DNA of 21,877 nucleotides from CAYQPF01 sp964419225 (GCA_964419225.1 CAYQPF010000084.1:1-21877); one strand, 5' to 3'. Positions 1 through 7,799 are shown, counted from the first letter of the stretch. The notes: generated from the letters alone by a model not told the origin. Numbers and translations: made by a program.

Positions 1-57
1 GTTAGCAGCACCTGACTCATAATCAGGGGGTGTTTGGTTCAAGCCCAACTGGGCCCA
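1..57 (+). tRNA. tRNA with anticodon CAT (Met or Ile2), 5' end cut by window
   Basis: The 3' part of a tRNA gene; roughly the first 18 bases lie left of the window. The anticodon stem (11-15 with 23-27) is a perfect 5-bp helix, and the 7-base loop carries CAT at 18-20. This could be elongator Met or Ile2 (lysidine-modified); I cannot separate them without the 5' half. The T arm is 33-37/45-49 with loop TTCAAGC, the 3' acceptor strand is 50-56, and the discriminator is A57. CCA is not encoded. The outermost T-stem pair is T33 opposite C49, a mismatch. The truncated copy at 9577-9644 has a G there and pairs correctly. The 3' half of this gene was probably supplied by the integrated island. Confidence 0.85.
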
Positions 58-58
58 C
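1..58 (+). repeat. Left attachment site copy (attL), tRNA 3' part
   Basis: Matches 9588-9645 at 56 of 58 positions; the differences are G32/T33 here against C9619/G9620 on the right. The right copy keeps a fully paired T stem and no 5' acceptor strand. The simplest reading is that the right copy holds the original chromosomal 3' end, while this left copy was rebuilt from element DNA, with the crossover at or before position 31. Confidence 0.8.
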
Positions 59-66
59 TAGAAATC

Positions 67-99
67 AAGCACTTACAGATTATTTTGTAGGTGCTTTTT
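67..99 (+). terminator. Intrinsic terminator after the tRNA
   Basis: An 11-bp stem (67-77 with 86-96, one G-T wobble at 73/90), an 8-base loop, then a short T run within 95-99. It lies 10 bases after the tRNA and before the integrase gene, so it should end tRNA transcription. A similar GCAC...GTGC-T hairpin follows the tRNA remnant on the right. This one would have arrived with the element. Confidence 0.7.
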
Positions 100-137
100 A
101 TATTTTTAGAGCTATTTCAGGCAGGTTTAGTATGCTT

Positions 138-160
138 TGTGTAAACCAATGTGTAAACCA
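138..160 (+). promoter_or_regulatory. Paired 11-bp repeats, putative integrase arm-type sites (left)
   Basis: TGTGTAAACCA occurs at 138-148 and again at 150-160, a 12-bp period. The same 11-mer appears at 9476-9486, with a near copy 12 bp further, just inside the other end of the island. Identical paired repeats near both ends, outside genes, fit arm-type binding sites for the integrase N-terminal domain. They sit 23-45 bases upstream of the int start, so integrase binding could also repress its own gene. Function is inferred. Confidence 0.55.
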
Positions 161-182
161 GTGTTCACAATCTAACTAAGTG

Positions 183-1412
183 ATGAACACAACTGTAGAA
201 GTAATTTGTTATCGCTCAAAAACACTAGCCGATGGCAAATCCCCGTTAATGTTGAGATTAACTAAAAATCGCAAACGTAAATATCTCAGTTTGCATATGT
301 CTGTCAACCCAATATTTTGGGACTTCAATAAAAATAAACCTAAAAGAAATTGTCCTGATAAAGAGGCTATTAATAAAATAATTGAACTTAAAATTCAGGC
401 ATATCAAAAGCAAATAACTGATTATACGACTGAGGAAAAAGATTTTACCCTTAATACATTAGTTACAAAGGTTTCCAAACCTGTGATTATGACAACATTT
501 GGAGCATACATCGACCACTATCTGTCAATTCTTAAGGCTGAAACAAGGATTGGATATGCTAAAACATTTGAAGAGCTAAAATTCTCAATTGAACACTATT
601 ATAAAACACTAGATTTTTATTTTTCAGATATTGATTATCAATGGCTCAACGGTTACGAGTTATGGTTAAGGAAAAGGAATAATTCTGAGAATACTATTGG
701 GATAAGATTCAGAACACTCAGAGCTCTTTACAACAAGGCATTAATTAATAATATGGCTAAAACAGAGAGTTATCCATTTAGGCAATACAATGTAAGCCGA
801 TTGCATGAAGAGACTGCTAAACGGTCAATAACAAGGGATAGCATCAAAGAAATCATTGCGTTTGATGTCTCTACTATCCCAGAAGCAAAAATAAAAGAAT
901 TACAGCTAAGCAAGGATATCTTCCTGTTTAGTTACCTTGGCTGTGGTATGAATTTGACCGACATTGCTATGGTAAGGGAGAGGAATATTGTAGATAACAG
1001 GTTGACGTATAATAGACAAAAAACAGGTAAGCTCCTCTCCTATTCCCTTCAGCCTTTAGCTCTTGAAATTATTGAAAGGAACAGAAAGTCTATGAGCTCA
1101 AATAATGATTATATATTTCCAATTTTGTTCGAAGAAAGACATATTTCTCCTACTCAAATAAGGGATCGAATCAAAAAATTGAATAAGGTAATTAACGGTT
1201 CATTAAAAATCATTGGTAATCAATTAAATATCCCCATCAAGCTTACTACCTATGTAGCACGGCATTCATTTGCAACTGTTTTAAAACGCTCTGGTGTATC
1301 AACAGCAATAATATCGGAATCTTTGGGGCATAGCTCCGAAAAGGTGACTCAAATATATCTTGATAGCTTTGAAAATGAGCAAATTAATAAAGCAATGGAA
1401 TTCCTGGTATAA
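183..1412 (+). CDS. Tyrosine recombinase/integrase of the island
   Basis: Site-specific recombinase expected to integrate and excise the island at the adjacent tRNA. From the ATG at 183 it has 409 residues; a GTG directly before it (180) is in frame, but ATG is the better start. Layout fits the Bacteroides integrase group: an N-terminal arm-binding region (about 1-95), a SAM-like core-binding domain (about 100-205) and a C-terminal catalytic domain. Visible active-site residues are K280 (QKTGK), R360 (YVARHSFAT), H383 (LGHSS) and nucleophile Y392 (IYLDSF). Two canonical residues differ: the first arginine is N257 (GCGMNLTD) and the histidine of HxxR is Y357. Loss of the first arginine is known for the Bacteroides IntDOT group. 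Location next to the att site and arm repeats supports the role. Confidence 0.93.
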   Translation: MNTTVEVICYRSKTLADGKSPLMLRLTKNRKRKYLSLHMSVNPIFWDFNKNKPKRNCPDKEAINKIIELKIQAYQKQITDYTTEEKDFTLNTLVTKVSKPVIMTTFGAYIDHYLSILKAETRIGYAKTFEELKFSIEHYYKTLDFYFSDIDYQWLNGYELWLRKRNNSENTIGIRFRTLRALYNKALINNMAKTESYPFRQYNVSRLHEETAKRSITRDSIKEIIAFDVSTIPEAKIKELQLSKDIFLFSYLGCGMNLTDIAMVRERNIVDNRLTYNRQKTGKLLSYSLQPLALEIIERNRKSMSSNNDYIFPILFEERHISPTQIRDRIKKLNKVINGSLKIIGNQLNIPIKLTTYVARHSFATVLKRSGVSTAIISESLGHSSEKVTQIYLDSFENEQINKAMEFLV

Positions 1413-1525
1413 TTTAGAGCTTTTATTCAAATTTTCAAGTTAACTTAGAAATCCATGCTTGACTTCCTTTGTTTAGTAAAATAGATAAAGGAAGTTTTTC
1501 AATAATTTAAAATAGATGCAACTAA

Positions 1526-1559
1526 TTTGTCCATACACGCACTTACTTTTATATCTTTG
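1526..1559 (+). promoter_or_regulatory. Putative Bacteroidota-type promoter of the helicase-like gene
   Basis: A TATCTTTG at 1552-1559 matches the Bacteroidota -7 element TAnnTTTG. A TTTG at 1526-1529 lies 22 bases upstream, near the expected -33 position. Transcription would start near 1564-1566, giving a leader of about 13 nt before the ATG at 1579. Confidence 0.55.
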
Positions 1560-1578
1560 AAAATTAAATGCGTTTTTT

Positions 1579-3717
1579 ATGTTTCAATTTGGGAATTATG
1601 AAATACTTTATCGCTCTTCCCCTACCTTTGATGACGGGACAGACAGAGTAGTACAATACATTCAAGGAGCAGCTTATAATGCTAGTGAGCAAGATCTTTC
1701 ATATGAGATTCATTGGAAAGGGAATATCGTTAATAGTGAAATCGAAAAAGTAAGCATTCTTGTTGAAAACAACAGTCTTAAACTCGGTGATATATTTTTT
1801 TCATCCCCATATGGTATCATCAAAAAAAACAGGACTGGAATTGGTGCAACTACGTTAGAGTTGAGATCAAAAAGAAACAGTATAATAGTAGTCCCAACAA
1901 GATCAATAGCATACAATAAAGCATTATCAGGTAGAGAGGATAATGGCCATTGGAAATACCTTTATGTTGGGAGCAGATTTGAAGGAATTGCTGATGGAAT
2001 ACCATCAATAAATGAATATTTATCAGATACTTCGATTGCTAATAAAAAATTATTAGTTGTTGCGGACAGTCTTAAAAGGGTAATTAATACTATAGGTAAT
2101 AATGTCTATGACAACTATTTTCTTATGATAGATGAAATTGATTCATATCAATCAGACTCTACATATCGACCAATCCTAGAAGATGTGATGGATTATTATT
2201 TTCGCTTTAGATACTCTATGAGGTGTTTGGTATCTGCTACAATAAATGAATTTTCAAATCCAAAAATCAATGCTGAAACAATAATAGAACTCACTTACAG
2301 TGAATCTGCCACAAGAATTATCAAGACAATTCACACAAATAATCCAAATGCTATTGCAAAGGATAACATTCAACATATATTTTCAACAACGAGTGATAAG
2401 ATATTAATTGCATACAATAAAATAACCAATATCAAACAAATTATTAATGGGCTTACTGAAGAATGTAAAAGTGAATGTGCAATTTTATGTAGTGCTGCAA
2501 GTAAGAGAAGAGCAGGGGAATACTATCGAGAACTAATTGAAAATAGTCTCCCTAAAAGAATAAACTTTATAACCTGCACTTATTTTGTCGGAATTGATAT
2601 CGATGAAAGATACAATTTGATTTCAATTTCAAATACAGAAAAATATTACACTACTCTTTCTATTGAGAAAATAACTCAAATTGCAGGAAGATGCAGGCAT
2701 TCTCAAGGATTGATAAGTGAATTAATCATTTATAATACTGAAGCATATAATAGCATAAAAAATCCCGAGGATTACAAAAGAGAAGCATTGGTATTAGCAG
2801 AAGATTTAAGTACCCTAATTAGCCAAATAGATTACCTAAAAGATAAATATAATGAATTAATGGGAAATCAATTTCTATATGTAAAGGATGATATTATCAG
2901 TAAGGCTACAGTCAAAATATCCACAAATGAAGTAAATGTTCTTAGAAAGGATATTAATGGGGCTTGCGTGATATCATTCTTTAATATTGATGCCCTTTAT
3001 GAATTTTATAAGTTAAAACAAAATTTATACTCATCAATTGAACAGTTAAATAATGAGTTGGAAGGTCAAGGCAACCAAATAATCACCTCTACTCACTACC
3101 AAGATGTAACCCCTGAAGAAAATGAGATAAATCAAAGAGTTATTGCTGAAATGAGGGAAATTGAGGAAGATGAGGTTGAAGAACTAATCAGTAAAATATT
3201 GGAATTGTATGAAAATAACATGCTCAATGACTTTGAAATAACGAGACTCTCGATTTCCAATCTATCGCCTATATGTAAAAATTTTATTGGACGTTTTAAA
3301 GATCTTTATCATTACATCCCTATTAATCAGCTAACTTCTAAATTAAAAGAAATTACAAATTTTAAAGAATATCGCAGTCTATTTAATTCAGCAATATTTT
3401 GGTCTTTAGATAATAACCATCCTTTCAAACAAAAAATTCAGAGCGAATTTACATCTGGGACAAGATACACGAAGCGGATGGTAATCCAAAAAACAAATGC
3501 TGTCATAAACTATCACCTCAATAAAACTCTAGATGATATTCCTGCAATAAATTACATAAATCAGCTTTGCAGCTTAACTAGAGGCAATAGTATGGGGACA
3601 ACATACACTGTTAAAACTGTTAATACATACAATCCACAAAATTTTGAAGGACAGCCAGTGACAACAATACCAAGCGACACACGATTAGATCGATTATTTA
3701 AGTTTGGTAGAGAATAA
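1579..3717 (+). CDS. SF2 helicase-like protein with altered Walker A
   Basis: A 712-residue protein with the ordered motifs of a superfamily 2 helicase: a Walker A-like loop TGIGATT (86-92), Walker B/motif II DEID (185-188), motif III SAT (219-221), a motif V-like CTYFVGIDI (333-341) and motif VI QIAGRCR (367-373). The Walker A lysine is replaced by A90. The residues around it (RTGIGATTLEL) look well formed, so this seems a variant rather than decay. Residues about 420-712 resemble nothing I recognise and include an acidic helical stretch (about 505-545). It has its own promoter directly after int. Likely roles are an origin-binding or replication helicase for the excised island, or a nucleic-acid remodeller; no primase motif is visible. 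Weak ATP hydrolysis is possible but untested. Confidence 0.7.
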   Translation: MFQFGNYEILYRSSPTFDDGTDRVVQYIQGAAYNASEQDLSYEIHWKGNIVNSEIEKVSILVENNSLKLGDIFFSSPYGIIKKNRTGIGATTLELRSKRNSIIVVPTRSIAYNKALSGREDNGHWKYLYVGSRFEGIADGIPSINEYLSDTSIANKKLLVVADSLKRVINTIGNNVYDNYFLMIDEIDSYQSDSTYRPILEDVMDYYFRFRYSMRCLVSATINEFSNPKINAETIIELTYSESATRIIKTIHTNNPNAIAKDNIQHIFSTTSDKILIAYNKITNIKQIINGLTEECKSECAILCSAASKRRAGEYYRELIENSLPKRINFITCTYFVGIDIDERYNLISISNTEKYYTTLSIEKITQIAGRCRHSQGLISELIIYNTEAYNSIKNPEDYKREALVLAEDLSTLISQIDYLKDKYNELMGNQFLYVKDDIISKATVKISTNEVNVLRKDINGACVISFFNIDALYEFYKLKQNLYSSIEQLNNELEGQGNQIITSTHYQDVTPEENEINQRVIAEMREIEEDEVEELISKILELYENNMLNDFEITRLSISNLSPICKNFIGRFKDLYHYIPINQLTSKLKEITNFKEYRSLFNSAIFWSLDNNHPFKQKIQSEFTSGTRYTKRMVIQKTNAVINYHLNKTLDDIPAINYINQLCSLTRGNSMGTTYTVKTVNTYNPQNFEGQPVTTIPSDTRLDRLFKFGRE

Positions 3718-4073
3718 GGCTAGAGGCTCCCACGCACTTACCTTATACAAATACTTAAACTAGAAGCGTAGTCAGATAGATATCAAAATAGTATTTTAAA
3801 TTTTTTTCTCTCGAGCGCTATATATATCCAAAGAAGACCCCCCTAATTAAGAAAAATTGGTGAGTCCCCCTGGCATAAATTATTTATGGTAAATTAGTAG
3901 GTTATTAGATTATTATTTAATTTCTTACATATCTTTTAGCATCCAAAGTTGACCAGCATGAATCTTAAAAATCAGATAGGCAATAAGGCCTAAACACAAA
4001 TATTCACTTTATTATTTCATAATTAATACCAGGGCTACTCATTGAGTGGCCTTTATTATTTCATTCTAATGCT
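3718..4073. other. Noncoding gap between helicase-like gene and radC
   Basis: 356 bases without a credible ORF. It contains two C-rich hexamer-like tracts (near 3836-3843 and 3866-3870), a stable hairpin just before radC (4033-4051), and a perfect 14-bp direct repeat CTTTATTATTTCAT (4007-4020 and 4051-4064), one copy ending upstream of the hairpin and the other starting at its foot. I found no iterons and no clear TAnnTTTG promoter. It could hold an untranslated leader for radC. Confidence 0.5.
4033..4064 (+). terminator. Hairpin plus T-rich tail upstream of radC
   Basis: Stem GGCTACTC (4033-4040) with GAGTGGCC (4044-4051), 8 bp including one G-T pair, loop ATT, followed by TTTATTATTT. It resembles an intrinsic terminator ending plus-strand transcription from the helicase gene. 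It ends only about 10-22 bases before the radC ATG (4074), so it could instead act as an attenuator or 5' RNA structure. Confidence 0.5.
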
Positions 4074-4544
4074 ATGGATGCAACAACTCAAAACTCATTA
4101 TTTAAAGCTTGTGAGGTATCATTATCTTACATTACAAAGGTTAAAGCTTCAGAAAGGTACAAAATTGAAAGCTCTGAAATGGCCTACAAATTACTCATAA
4201 ATAATTTCTTTGATTGTAGTACAATTGAACACAAAGAATCATTTAAGATCATACTACTTAACCAAGCAAATAAGGTACTGGGAGTATCAAGTATTGCAGA
4301 AGGAGGTATATCTGCAACAGTAGCTGATTTGAGGCTCATTATGCAAGTAGCAATCTTGGCAAATGCTAGCTCAATTATTATTGCGCACAATCATCCCTCT
4401 GGAAATACTAAACCAAGTGCAAATGATGATAAAATCACAGAAGACATCAAAAAAGCATGTGGTTTTATGCAGATTAACTTACTTGACCACTTGATTGTAA
4501 CACCAGAACAATATTTCAGTTATGCCGATGAAGGGAAAATTTGA
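4074..4544 (+). CDS. radC: RadC-like JAB/MPN domain protein
   Basis: A 156-residue protein of the RadC family. The JAMM metal-site signature is complete: AHNHPSG followed by PSANDD, giving H105, H107, S115 and D118. Full-length chromosomal RadC is usually longer (about 220 residues) with an N-terminal helix-hairpin-helix region. That part is absent here, as is common for RadC copies on Bacteroidota mobile elements. The family name implies DNA repair, but the biochemical role is unsettled; the JAB fold suggests a metal-dependent hydrolase. It stands alone, with gaps of more than 350 bases on both sides and a hairpin directly upstream, so it is probably expressed separately. Confidence 0.85.
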   Translation: MDATTQNSLFKACEVSLSYITKVKASERYKIESSEMAYKLLINNFFDCSTIEHKESFKIILLNQANKVLGVSSIAEGGISATVADLRLIMQVAILANASSIIIAHNHPSGNTKPSANDDKITEDIKKACGFMQINLLDHLIVTPEQYFSYADEGKI

Positions 4545-4903
4545 TGTTTAAATGGATTACTCTATCAAATAAAATAGTGGGGTAGTTCTCTTCTCTTACT
4601 AAGGAAACAATTGTTAAATAATGACGATTTTTTTGCATAAATGTATTATTAACCATAACTTTAACTTGTAATTGTTTACATAAATTCTATAGTTTCTGTA
4701 TTTAGCAGAGATTATAATATTATTTAATAAATGTGTTTGTGTAATAAATTCTGACCTGAAACATCCAATAAATGATTTAATTGAAGAAAAACGCTATTTG
4801 TTGGAGTTAATGATATTAAATTAATAACTAAGACATTGTAAATTAGTTAGTCCGAATTTTCAAGTTTTAATTTGTTCAATATTTCTAATGAAAAATAAAT
4901 AAC
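4545..4903. other. AT-rich noncoding gap between radC and the ParB-like gene
   Basis: 359 very AT-rich bases with no ORF worth calling. ATAAATGT occurs twice (in GCATAAATGTATT and TAATAAATGTGTT), but the copies are not evenly spaced, so I do not call iterons. No perfect TAnnTTTG is visible; AATTTGTTC near 4870 is only a partial match. The promoter of the ParB-like/methyltransferase operon must lie here, and an AT-rich origin for the excised form is possible but unsupported. Confidence 0.4.
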
Positions 4904-6334
4904 ATGCCTAATACATCACAAATTGAGGTTAGTAAATTGAAACTAGACCTGAAAAACTTTCGAACTGTTCCTCAAAAAAAAGAGGTCGATGCTATTAAAG
5001 CGATGATTTCTATTAAGCCAGATAGATTCTTTGCAGTAATGGACAGTATTATTGAGGATGGTTATTTATTGACAGAAAATATCATTGTTCTTAACGATGG
5101 AAAAGACTACATTGTCAAAGAAGGAAATAGAAGAATTGCAGCATTGAAACTTATTCAAGGGTATTTTAATTTGGACGATTTGGGACTACCATCCTATATT
5201 ATTTCAAACTTAAATAAGTTAGATGCTAATTGGAAAACTGAAAATTCAATGGTGCCTTGCACCATATTTTCATCAATGGAGGCAGATAAAGTAGATAGAG
5301 TTGTGGCTCTTGCTCATGGAAAAGGGGAAAAGGCGAGTCGTGACCCATGGAATTCTGTTGCCAGAGCTAGACATAATAGAGATGTTAAAAGAGCGAATGA
5401 GTATGCTCTTGACCTTTTAGAGAAATATCTTAAAAATGGAGCTAATATAAATAATCAACAAAAGGAAAGATGGGGAGGAGAATATCCTTTAACCATATTG
5501 GATGAGGCTTTACGAAAATCATTTGCAAGAATGGGCTATGCAAATACTGGAGAATTAGTTAATAAATATCCTCATATCATTTATAAACAAGAATTAGAAA
5601 ATATCCTTCTCGACATTGGCCTAGAACAAATTAAATTTGAAACTATTAGAAATGCAAAATTGGATTTTCCATCCAATTACGGTATTCCACAAATTGTGAC
5701 AACTCTCCCAAGCTCTGCAAACAACCAAAATCCAACTAATCCAGGCATCAATATTTCAGGTTCTACTAATTCTACACCAGTCAATCCTAATTCAACAAAT
5801 GCAAACACTCCACAGACTTCCCAGACACAATCTTCTAATAGCACAAACAATAGTAGCCCTTCGACTCCTAAAGCCTACGCAGTAAATGATCCAAGACAGG
5901 TAACAAATCTGTTGAACAATTTTGCACCAAGAGGAGCTGATAGACAAAAGGTTGTTACCCTGCGAGATGAACTAAAAAAGCTAAAAATATCTAATAACCC
6001 TATTGCCTTTTGTTTTCTATTAAGAAGCATGTTTGAAATTTCCGCTAAAGTATATTCTAAAGAAAATAATTTAAGCATGGAGAAATCTGGTGGTATAAGT
6101 AAATCTTTGGTTGAACTTCTTCGTGGAATTACTTCCCATTTAACTAGTAATAATTCTAACCAATCAATGGTGAAAATTTTACATGGGGCAATGACCGAAA
6201 TAAGTAAATCTGATGGCGTTTTATCAGTTACGTCAATGAATCAACTTGTTCATAATCCATCATTTTCTATTGCACCACCTGATATTTGCATTATGTTTGG
6301 TAATATCTATCCTTTATTAGAAGCAATGAATTAA
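4904..6334 (+). CDS. ParB/Srx-like N-terminal domain protein with a second C-terminal domain
   Basis: A 476-residue protein in three parts. Residues about 5-140 form a ParB/sulfiredoxin-type domain; the key motif EGNRRIAALKL (73-83) matches the ParB nucleotide-binding motif region. A helical region follows (about 140-260), containing HGKGEKASRDPWNSVARAR. Residues about 268-323 are a low-complexity Ser/Thr/Asn/Pro linker, and 330-476 form a separate helical domain with FCFLLRSMFEIS and LVHNPSF, resembling small helical domains in phage-response proteins. No ParA is nearby and no central ParB HTH is evident, so plasmid-type partition is unlikely. The stop codon shares one base with the start of the methyltransferase gene (6334), so the two should be translated together. 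ParB-fold proteins can bind CTP/ATP or cut DNA; which applies here is unknown. Confidence 0.7.
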   Translation: MPNTSQIEVSKLKLDLKNFRTVPQKKEVDAIKAMISIKPDRFFAVMDSIIEDGYLLTENIIVLNDGKDYIVKEGNRRIAALKLIQGYFNLDDLGLPSYIISNLNKLDANWKTENSMVPCTIFSSMEADKVDRVVALAHGKGEKASRDPWNSVARARHNRDVKRANEYALDLLEKYLKNGANINNQQKERWGGEYPLTILDEALRKSFARMGYANTGELVNKYPHIIYKQELENILLDIGLEQIKFETIRNAKLDFPSNYGIPQIVTTLPSSANNQNPTNPGINISGSTNSTPVNPNSTNANTPQTSQTQSSNSTNNSSPSTPKAYAVNDPRQVTNLLNNFAPRGADRQKVVTLRDELKKLKISNNPIAFCFLLRSMFEISAKVYSKENNLSMEKSGGISKSLVELLRGITSHLTSNNSNQSMVKILHGAMTEISKSDGVLSVTSMNQLVHNPSFSIAPPDICIMFGNIYPLLEAMN

Positions 6335-7224
6335 TGGGAAAGTTCAAGTCACCTTTACGATATCCTGGGGGTAAACAACGACTCTCTCCATTTATCGAGG
6401 AGTTATTAATTGAGAATGGAATATTAAATGGTCATTACGTTGAGCCATATGCAGGTGGGGCAGGTGTTGGAATCGAGCTTCTGTTAACCAAAAAAGTTTC
6501 TAACATACATTTGAATGATTCAGATTTTGGAATATATTCATTCTGGGATTCTGTTATCAATAGACCTGACGAGTTGTGTAAATTGATTACTTCTGCATCA
6601 TTGACAATAGAAGAATGGAAAAACAGAAAAGCTGCGGTAAAGGCATGTGACAAAAAAGATAAACTAGAGCTTGGCTTTAGTGTCTTCTTTTTAAATAGAT
6701 GTAATCGTTCGGGAGTTTTATCTGCGGGAGTTATTGGTGGACTTAATCAGGCAGGTAATTACAAAATGGATGTAAGATTTTCACGCAATGACTTAATAAG
6801 AAGAATTGAAGCTATCACAAGATTTAAAGAAAATATTTTTCTTACAAACTTTGACGCAGAGTATTACATCCAGAATTACATTCCTAATCTACCTCTTAAT
6901 ACCTTGATTTATTTAGATCCCCCATATTATGAGAAGGGCAGTGAGTTATATTTGAATGCGTATAAAAAATCTGACCATGCAAGGATCTCTGAAGTTATAC
7001 AAACGCAAATAAAACACAAATGGGTTTTATCTTATGATGGCGTTCCAGACATCGTTAATCTATATAAAAACAGAAGATATTTCTTCTATGATTTACAATA
7101 CACTGCAGCTAAGGTATATAAAGGGAAGGAAATTTTTATTTTTTCGGATAGGCTATGTCTTCCTAAAAAATGTTCTTTAAAACACATTGACATTGGAATA
7201 AATAATCTAGTTAGTACTTTTTAA
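6334..7224 (+). CDS. D12-class DNA adenine N6-methyltransferase (Dam-like)
   Basis: A 296-residue enzyme predicted to transfer methyl from S-adenosylmethionine to N6 of adenine in DNA. Class-alpha (D12/Dam-type) order is clear: PLRYPGGK at 7-14, SAM motif I VEPYAGGAGVG at 36-46, an acidic LNDSD at 60-64, and catalytic motif IV DPPY at 195-198. Length fits the family. All catalytic motifs are intact. The start overlaps the preceding stop by one base, so it forms an operon with the ParB-like protein. No restriction endonuclease gene adjoins it. It could be an orphan methylase protecting the island, or the modification half of a system in which the ParB-like protein is the effector. Target sequence cannot be read from the protein. 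Confidence 0.9.
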   Translation: MGKFKSPLRYPGGKQRLSPFIEELLIENGILNGHYVEPYAGGAGVGIELLLTKKVSNIHLNDSDFGIYSFWDSVINRPDELCKLITSASLTIEEWKNRKAAVKACDKKDKLELGFSVFFLNRCNRSGVLSAGVIGGLNQAGNYKMDVRFSRNDLIRRIEAITRFKENIFLTNFDAEYYIQNYIPNLPLNTLIYLDPPYYEKGSELYLNAYKKSDHARISEVIQTQIKHKWVLSYDGVPDIVNLYKNRRYFFYDLQYTAAKVYKGKEIFIFSDRLCLPKKCSLKHIDIGINNLVSTF

Positions 7225-7430
7225 AGCAGTACAAACCTTTAATTCTTTGATATACTAGACAAGCACATATTTCCAATAAAATCTATAAAAAATAACGGTT
7301 ACAATAAGTAGCAGATCTTGTCCTATGAAAATTTCTATCGTGATCATTTTTGAGAAAATTACTTATCTAACAGCCATTTTAAGTCGATAGTATTTACTCA
7401 ACCAATCAAAAAATCAATCATATTTTGATA

Positions 7431-7670
7431 TTAAATTTCGACATCAACCAACTCTTTCATTTTTACCTGAAGAGCTTTACTTATTTTAAATAAGCTTTTG
7501 ATAGTCAGATTTGTTCTGCCAGATTCAATACGACTAACATTTGATTTCTCAAAATCACACAAATCGGATAAAGTCTGCTGTGTAAGACCTTTCGACTCAC
7601 GGATACTTTTAATTTTCTTGCCAATCGATATGTAAATCTCTGATTCTGACATCAAATTATTTGTTATCAT
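7431..7670 (-). CDS. XRE-family HTH repressor
   Basis: A 79-residue single-domain regulator. The Cro/C1-type helix-turn-helix spans about residues 16-72 (IGKKIKSIRESKGLTQQTLS, then NVSRIESGRTNLTIKSL). It is transcribed away from the small membrane cluster at 7885-9161 and convergent with the methyltransferase gene. Two related dyads, one overlapping its own start codon (7663-7680) and one 46 bp upstream (7708-7727), look like operators, so it probably represses itself and perhaps the divergent cluster. An alternative start at residue 7 (MSESEIYIS) is possible. Confidence 0.88.
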   Translation of the reverse strand: MITNNLMSESEIYISIGKKIKSIRESKGLTQQTLSDLCDFEKSNVSRIESGRTNLTIKSLFKISKALQVKMKELVDVEI

Positions 7671-7680
7671 ATTTGATTAC
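7663..7680. promoter_or_regulatory. Putative XRE operator O1, overlapping the repressor start
   Basis: GTTATCATATTTGATTAC matches the better dyad at 7709-7726 at 15 of 18 positions. It is itself partly palindromic, with two mismatched pairs. It covers the start codon of the XRE gene, a typical autorepression position. Confidence 0.5.
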
Positions 7681-7707
7681 AAATAAAATTTAATAAATTT
7701 GTTATCA

Positions 7708-7727
7708 GGTTATCATATATGACAACC
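7708..7727. promoter_or_regulatory. Putative XRE operator O2, 20-bp palindrome
   Basis: GGTTATCATATATGACAACC is a 20-bp inverted repeat with a single mismatched pair (A7712 against C7723). It lies in the gap between the XRE gene and the divergent membrane cluster. A second GTTATCA directly abuts it at 7701-7707. Centre-to-centre distance to O1 is 46 bp. Confidence 0.6.
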
Positions 7728-7799
7728 AACGGCAAGCCATAGATTAACAGCAGAAAAGAACCTTTTTTTAAATTTTAGTCAAACTCTTTATGATCTATT

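Noticed and set aside
4545..4903. Iteron-type replication origin
   Set aside because: Only two unevenly placed ATAAATGT copies; no regular repeat array.
4904..6334. Plasmid or chromosome partition protein (ParB)
   Set aside because: No ParA, no clear central HTH and no parS-like array nearby; the domain layout differs from partition ParB.
7396..7432. Terminator between the methyltransferase and XRE genes
   Set aside because: ATCAAAA...TTTTGAT is a weak, A/T-only stem without a proper tail.
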